NCBI GenBank assembly: GCA_038200435.1
Contig: JBBPXY010000056.1
Coordinates: 1-50,608 of the forward strand
Source: JBBPXY01 sp038200435
Lineage (GTDB): Bacteria > Actinomycetota > Thermoleophilia > Solirubrobacterales > Solirubrobacteraceae
Direction: 5' to 3'
DNA length: 50,608 nucleotides
The position numbers and the translations under genes were made by a program. How positions within the stretch are numbered: the stretch's first letter is position 1; the number at the start of each line of letters is the position of its first letter. The notes under the pieces were generated by a model. The model made no database searches. It was not told the DNA's origin and saw only the letters and a list, made by a program, of their open reading frames with translations. Positions 47,284 to 50,608 of this stretch are shown piece by piece.

Positions 47284-48755
47284 GTGAGCGCCCACCCAAG
47301 CTGATCCTCACCGTGATCGACGGCTGCAAGCCGGAGATGCTCGAGCGCGCCATCTCCTCCGGCCGGGCCCCGGCGCTGGCCGCGATCATGGAGCGTGGCA
47401 CCTACGTCGACGACTGCGTGGCCGCCTTCCCGTCCGTCACGCCCGCCTGTGCGGCGAGCATCGCGACCGGGGTCGGGGTCGACGAGCACCTCATCCCGAG
47501 CATGAACTGGTACCACCGGGAGGAGAGTCGTTACGTGGAGTACGGGTCGAGCTTCAGCGCCTCGCGCCAGTTCGGCTTCGTGCGTTCGCTCACCGACACG
47601 ATCTACAACATGAACCTCGCGCACCTGTCGACCGACGTGCGCACGGTATTCGAGCATCTCGACGACGCCGGCGTTCGCACGGCGGGAACCACCTACCTGA
47701 TGTACCGCGGGCGTCACCGCCACGAGGTTTCGGGGGAGTCTGCGCTCGCGCGGCTCGCGACCTCAACGCTCTTCCGCCATGCGGTCTACGGCCCGAAGGA
47801 GCTCTTCTACGCCGACATCTTCGCGTCGCGGCGCACGGGCTGCCGCGGCCAGCTCGGACTGCCCGGGGCGCGCGATCAGCATTCGGGCTGCGTGGGCGCC
47901 TACATGATCGAGAACGACCTCTTCGACTTCATGTTGTTCTCGCTGCCCGACAACGACACCTTCTCGCACAAGCGCGGGCCGCACGCACAGGTGACGTCGA
48001 TCGCCGAGGCCGACCGCCAGCTCGAGCGTCTCATGCACGCCGCCGGCGGCCCCGACGCGTTCTTCGCCGAGTACGCCATGATCGTTCTCGCTGACCACGC
48101 GCACGCGCTTGTCGAGGCGCTCGTTCCGATCACCACCGCGTTCGAAGGCCTCAACGTCCTCACCCCGGCTCCCTCGCGAGTCGATCCCGGTGAGCCCGAG
48201 ATCGCCGTGTGTCCCTCCCAGCGCTCGGCGCAGCTCTACATCCTCGACGAGGGGCGCCGCGACGAGCTCGTGCCGGAGCTGGTCGCTCGGTCTCTCGACA
48301 TTGAGGGCGTCGACGTCGTCATGCACTCCGACGAGAACGGCGGCGTCTTCTCCTCCTCGCGCGGTGAGCTGCGCTTCGCGCCCGGGGGAGACGTGCGAGA
48401 CGAGCGGGGCGATGAGTGGAGCGTCGAAGGCGACCTTGCCGCCCTCGAAGCGCGCATCGACGACGGCACGCTTCATTCTCCCGAGTACCCCGACGCGCTG
48501 CGGCGAGCTTGGGCGGCGCTGACCTGCTCCCGCACCGGCGACGTGCTCATCTCGGCCGGGCCCGGCTACGAGTTCATCGACTGGGGCGGCCAGGGGCACA
48601 TCGGGGCCGGGAGCCACGGGTCGCTGCACCACTCCGACTCCCTCGGCCCACTGCTGTGGTGCGGCACGGGCCCGAGCCGCCGCGACGCTCAGCCGGTGTG
48701 GACGCTGCGCGACGTCGTGCCCATGGTCTGCGCTCACTTCGGCCTCGAAGACTGA
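47280..48755 (+). CDS. Alkaline phosphatase superfamily phosphodiesterase (NPP-like)
   Basis: A 491-residue hydrolase. The start K-L-I-L-T-V-I-D-G-C-K-P-E (7-19) supplies metal ligand Asp14. The nucleophile segment F-P-S-V-T-P-A-C-A-A-S-I-A-T-G (about 52-66) has Thr as in NPP enzymes. Later metal ligands are in L-P-D-N-D-T-F-S-H-K (near 223-232) and V-L-A-D-H-A-H (near 266-272). No signal peptide, so it may be cytoplasmic. Possible substrates include nucleotides, phospholipids or sugar-phosphate esters. GTG at 47280 overlaps the DUF4126 stop (GTGA) and shares one base with the next gene. Confidence 0.9.
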   Translation: MSERPPKLILTVIDGCKPEMLERAISSGRAPALAAIMERGTYVDDCVAAFPSVTPACAASIATGVGVDEHLIPSMNWYHREESRYVEYGSSFSASRQFGFVRSLTDTIYNMNLAHLSTDVRTVFEHLDDAGVRTAGTTYLMYRGRHRHEVSGESALARLATSTLFRHAVYGPKELFYADIFASRRTGCRGQLGLPGARDQHSGCVGAYMIENDLFDFMLFSLPDNDTFSHKRGPHAQVTSIAEADRQLERLMHAAGGPDAFFAEYAMIVLADHAHALVEALVPITTAFEGLNVLTPAPSRVDPGEPEIAVCPSQRSAQLYILDEGRRDELVPELVARSLDIEGVDVVMHSDENGGVFSSSRGELRFAPGGDVRDERGDEWSVEGDLAALEARIDDGTLHSPEYPDALRRAWAALTCSRTGDVLISAGPGYEFIDWGGQGHIGAGSHGSLHHSDSLGPLLWCGTGPSRRDAQPVWTLRDVVPMVCAHFGLED

Positions 48756-50374
48756 TGCGCGTGGCGCACCTGCTGGCGGCGCTGCTCGTGCTCGCCGCAG
48801 CGGGTTCCGGTGCTGCCCGCGCAGCGAGCACTGCCACGGATCCGAACGCGCTGCGCTCGCCCAACAGCGACGTGACAGTGCCCACCGGCCACCGCCTCAG
48901 CGCGCGCCGGGTGATCGCCGTCGCCGACGGGGTGCCATCGGTGCGCGGCGCCCGTCGCGCACATCCCGGATTGACCAGCAGCGCGTTCCTGAAAGGCGCT
49001 ACGCGCTGGCAGGTCTCCTACTACGGCAAGAAGGGCAAGGAGATCGCTCAGGTCACCATCAACGACGCGACCGGCACGGTGCAGGAGGCGTGGACGGGCT
49101 TCCAGGTCGCGTGGACGATGGCCCGCGGCTACCCAGGGGCATTCGGTCGAAAGGCGAGCGCGCTGTACCTGTGGATACCGCTCTGCCTGTTGTTCGTGAT
49201 CCCGTTCGTCGACCGCCGGCGCTGGCGGCGCTGGCTGCACCTCGACCTGCTCGTGCTCGTGAGCCTGTCCATCTCCCTCGCGTTCTTCTCCCACGGGAAG
49301 ATCGGCCTGTCGGTCCCCCTCGCCTACCCCGTGCTCCTCTATCTCCTCGTGCGTATGCTCGTCCTCGCCCGAGGCCGAAACCGGCCCTCAGGGCCGCTGC
49401 GGCTCTCCGTGCCGGTGTCGTGGATGGCGATCGCGCTGGTGTTCCTCGTCGGCTTTCGCATCGGGCTGAACGTGACCGACTCGAACGTGATCGATGTTGG
49501 TTACGCGGGTGTGATCGGCGCGCACAAGATCGCGGGGGGCGACCGGCTGTACGGCGCGTTCCCAAAGGACAACGCGCACGGCGACACCTACGGGCCGGCC
49601 TCCTACGAGGCCTACGTCCCGTTCGAGCGGACGTTTGGGTGGAGCGGGCGCTGGGACGACCTGCCGGCGGCCCACGCGGCGTCGGTCTTCTTCGACCTGC
49701 TCACGATGCTCGGCTTGTGGCTGCTCGGCCGCCGCGTGCGAGGGCCCACCCTGGGAATCGCGCTCGCCTACGCGTGGGCGGCGTTTCCGTTCACTCTCTT
49801 CACGCTCGACTCGAACACCAACGACTCGCTGGTCGCGCTGCTGATCGTCTTCGCCCTCCTGACGGCTACCCACCCGGCCCGGCGGGGGGCGCTCGCGGCG
49901 CTGGCCGGGTTCACGAAGTTCGCTCCTCTGGCTCTCGCTCCGTTGCTCGCCCGCAGTACAGGCGAGGTGCGTGTGAGGCCCCTCGCGGTCTTCGCGGCGG
50001 CGTTTGCGGCGACCACGGTTCTGGTCGGCCTGCCCGTTCTCACTGGGGCGAGCGCGAGCACGGTCTACCACAGCACCATCGGCTACCAGAGCTCTCGCGG
50101 CTCGCCGTTCTCCGTCTGGGGGCTGTGGCGCCTGCCGCATGCAGCGGAGCTCGCCGTCCAGCTGGCCGGAGCTGCGCTGGCGGTGGTCGTCGCCTTCGTG
50201 CCGCGCCGCCGCGACATCTTCCAGGTCGCGGCCCTCGGGGCCGTCGTGCTGATCGCCCTACAGCTCGGCATCTCACATTGGTTCTACCTCTACGTCGTGT
50301 GGTTCTTCCCGCTCGTGATGCTGGCGTTGCTCGGGCGGTATCCGGAGGGGAAGGGAGAGCCCAGTGGCTTGTGA
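48755..50374 (+). CDS. Polytopic membrane protein, GT-C/DUF2029-like
   Basis: A 539-residue protein. A signal peptide (about 1-25, ending A-R-A-A) is followed by an external domain (residues 30-130) with a PepSY-like element (W-Q-V-S-Y-Y-G-K-K-G-K-E-I-A-Q-V and T-G-T-V-Q-E-A-W-T-G). Around ten helices then run to the end. The loop near 270-300 has G-G-D-R-L-Y-G-A-F-P, H-G-D-T-Y-G-P and Y-E-A-Y-V-P-F, resembling the catalytic loop of DUF2029/GT87 mannosyltransferases. The external domain before the helices is unusual for that family. The ATG shares one base with the upstream stop (TGATG), so the three rightward genes act together. Confidence 0.8.
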   Translation: MRVAHLLAALLVLAAAGSGAARAASTATDPNALRSPNSDVTVPTGHRLSARRVIAVADGVPSVRGARRAHPGLTSSAFLKGATRWQVSYYGKKGKEIAQVTINDATGTVQEAWTGFQVAWTMARGYPGAFGRKASALYLWIPLCLLFVIPFVDRRRWRRWLHLDLLVLVSLSISLAFFSHGKIGLSVPLAYPVLLYLLVRMLVLARGRNRPSGPLRLSVPVSWMAIALVFLVGFRIGLNVTDSNVIDVGYAGVIGAHKIAGGDRLYGAFPKDNAHGDTYGPASYEAYVPFERTFGWSGRWDDLPAAHAASVFFDLLTMLGLWLLGRRVRGPTLGIALAYAWAAFPFTLFTLDSNTNDSLVALLIVFALLTATHPARRGALAALAGFTKFAPLALAPLLARSTGEVRVRPLAVFAAAFAATTVLVGLPVLTGASASTVYHSTIGYQSSRGSPFSVWGLWRLPHAAELAVQLAGAALAVVVAFVPRRRDIFQVAALGAVVLIALQLGISHWFYLYVVWFFPLVMLALLGRYPEGKGEPSGL

Positions 50375-50381
50375 AGCCCTG

Positions 50382-50399
50382 TACCCCCTATAGGGGGTA
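50382..50399. promoter_or_regulatory. CsoR-family-type operator palindrome
   Basis: TACCCCCTATAGGGGGTA is a perfect 18-bp palindrome, matching the TACCCC-N-GGGGTA operators bound by CsoR/CstR/RcnR-type metal or sulfur sensors. It begins 7 nt after the previous stop and no sensor gene is in view. A terminator hairpin is the alternative, but there is no T-tract and the inner TATA favours a DNA operator. Confidence 0.45.
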
Positions 50400-50510
50400 G
50401 AAGGCTGCACTGGACGTTCTGGAGGTCGCTCCGCGTACTTCGTGCTCCCTTCCTAAGACGCAGTTTGGGACGCCTAGCTGTAGTTCCTAGGAGCGTTGGT
50501 CCGTAGTCAT

Positions 50511-50568
50511 CCGGTGCCCCTTGAAGGCTGGTTGGTGTCGAAGCCACCAGTCTCAAGGAGGACACCGG
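50511..50568 (+). promoter_or_regulatory. Hairpin enclosing the transposase ribosome-binding site
   Basis: CCGGTG (50511-50516) pairs with CACCGG (50563-50568) and CCCTTGA (about 50518-50524) with TCAAGG (50553-50558), enclosing an inner GCTGGTTGGTG/CCACCAG stem. AAGGAGG (50555-50561) is thereby buried one base before the ATG. Such fold-back structures limit transposase made from read-through transcripts. Confidence 0.6.
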
Positions 50569-50608
50569 ATGAAGTTGCACGCTAACGCGAGGACCTGTCC
50601 GAAGAGCA
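50569..50608 (+). CDS. IS481 family transposase, N-terminal fragment (window edge)
   Basis: The first 13 codons read M-K-L-H-A-N-A-R-T-C-P-K-S, a hallmark start of actinobacterial IS481 transposases, whose DDE integrase catalytic core would follow outside the window. AAGGAGG seven bases upstream is strong but lies in a hairpin. Whether the element is intact cannot be judged. Confidence 0.8.
   Translation, partial: MKLHANARTCPKS

Larger units (their letters stand above)
50479..50608 (+). mobile_element. IS481-family element, 5' end (boundary uncertain)
   Basis: The window ends in the first codons of an IS481-type transposase, so the element extends beyond. The left end is unclear: TGTAGTTCC at 50479 could start the terminal repeat, but no second end is available to confirm. 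The stretch 50400-50478 contains no gene. Confidence 0.55.

Overview
The window is a high-GC, densely packed actinobacterial chromosome segment: many GTG starts, mostly 4-base ATGA/GTGA overlaps between neighbours, and a pknB-type FHA/phosphatase/RodA/PBP/kinase cluster. It holds the replication-origin gene neighbourhood. The mix of that cluster with DciA-recF-dnaN-dnaA, a sigma-28-type factor, DUF354/DegT sugar genes and rpmH-rnpA-yidD-yidC-jag-rsmG-parAB suggests a member of Thermoleophilia (Solirubrobacter/Conexibacter/Patulibacter-like). That placement is inference from gene content; no rRNA is present.

Layout. 1-7.7 kb (minus): a surface-polysaccharide operon (DegT aminotransferase, DUF354 protein, PglF/CapD-type dehydratase, LytR_C protein) running into a phosphosulfolactate synthase-like gene, a histidine phosphatase, an exported Ig-like protein and a GT-C-like membrane protein cut by the window edge. 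7.7-10.3 kb (plus): DedA, UppP and PurM. 10.5-13.7 kb: a LuxR-type regulator with a degenerate receiver, a FlaG-like small protein, a FliA/WhiG-type sigma factor, a small membrane protein and a DsbA-like protein. 13.7-15.3 kb (plus): a Ser/Thr kinase with a discoidin-like ectodomain. 15.3-25.2 kb (minus): an eight-gene operon for envelope growth and phospho-signalling (polytopic kinase, FhaA, FhaB, PP2C, RodA/FtsW, PBP, PASTA kinase PknB, Ddl). 25.3-28.4 kb (plus): a CARDB-like membrane protein, a DUF4446 protein, PheA and an HNH endonuclease.

28.4-38.2 kb is the minus-strand replication operon dnaA-dnaN-recF-dciA-gyrB-gyrA. 38.4-43.4 kb is the divergent plus-strand set rpmH-rnpA-yidD-yidC-jag-(LAGLIDADG-like)-rsmG-parA-parB, followed by tRNA-Ile(GAT) and a DUF151 nuclease. 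The strand switch at about 38.3 kb fits an origin-proximal region, but I found no DnaA-box cluster. A parS-like pair of half-sites lies at the start of the LAGLIDADG-like gene. 44.3-46.6 kb (minus) holds a second Ddl and an aminotransferase; 46.7-50.4 kb (plus) holds a DUF4126 protein, an NPP-like phosphodiesterase and a GT-C-like membrane protein. The window ends in the 5' end of an IS481-family element, next to a CsoR-type operator palindrome.

The most unusual material is non-coding. (1) A 58-nt perfectly repeated element occurs after the HNH gene and after tRNA-Ile. It folds as three hairpins inside an outer stem, with a GNRA tetraloop and two complementary (kissing) loops. (2) A minus-strand RNA candidate follows gyrA: a Shine-Dalgarno sequence that can be locked in a hairpin, a tiny ORF, a three-way junction and a strong terminator. 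(3) The parS-like and IS481 ribosome-site hairpins.
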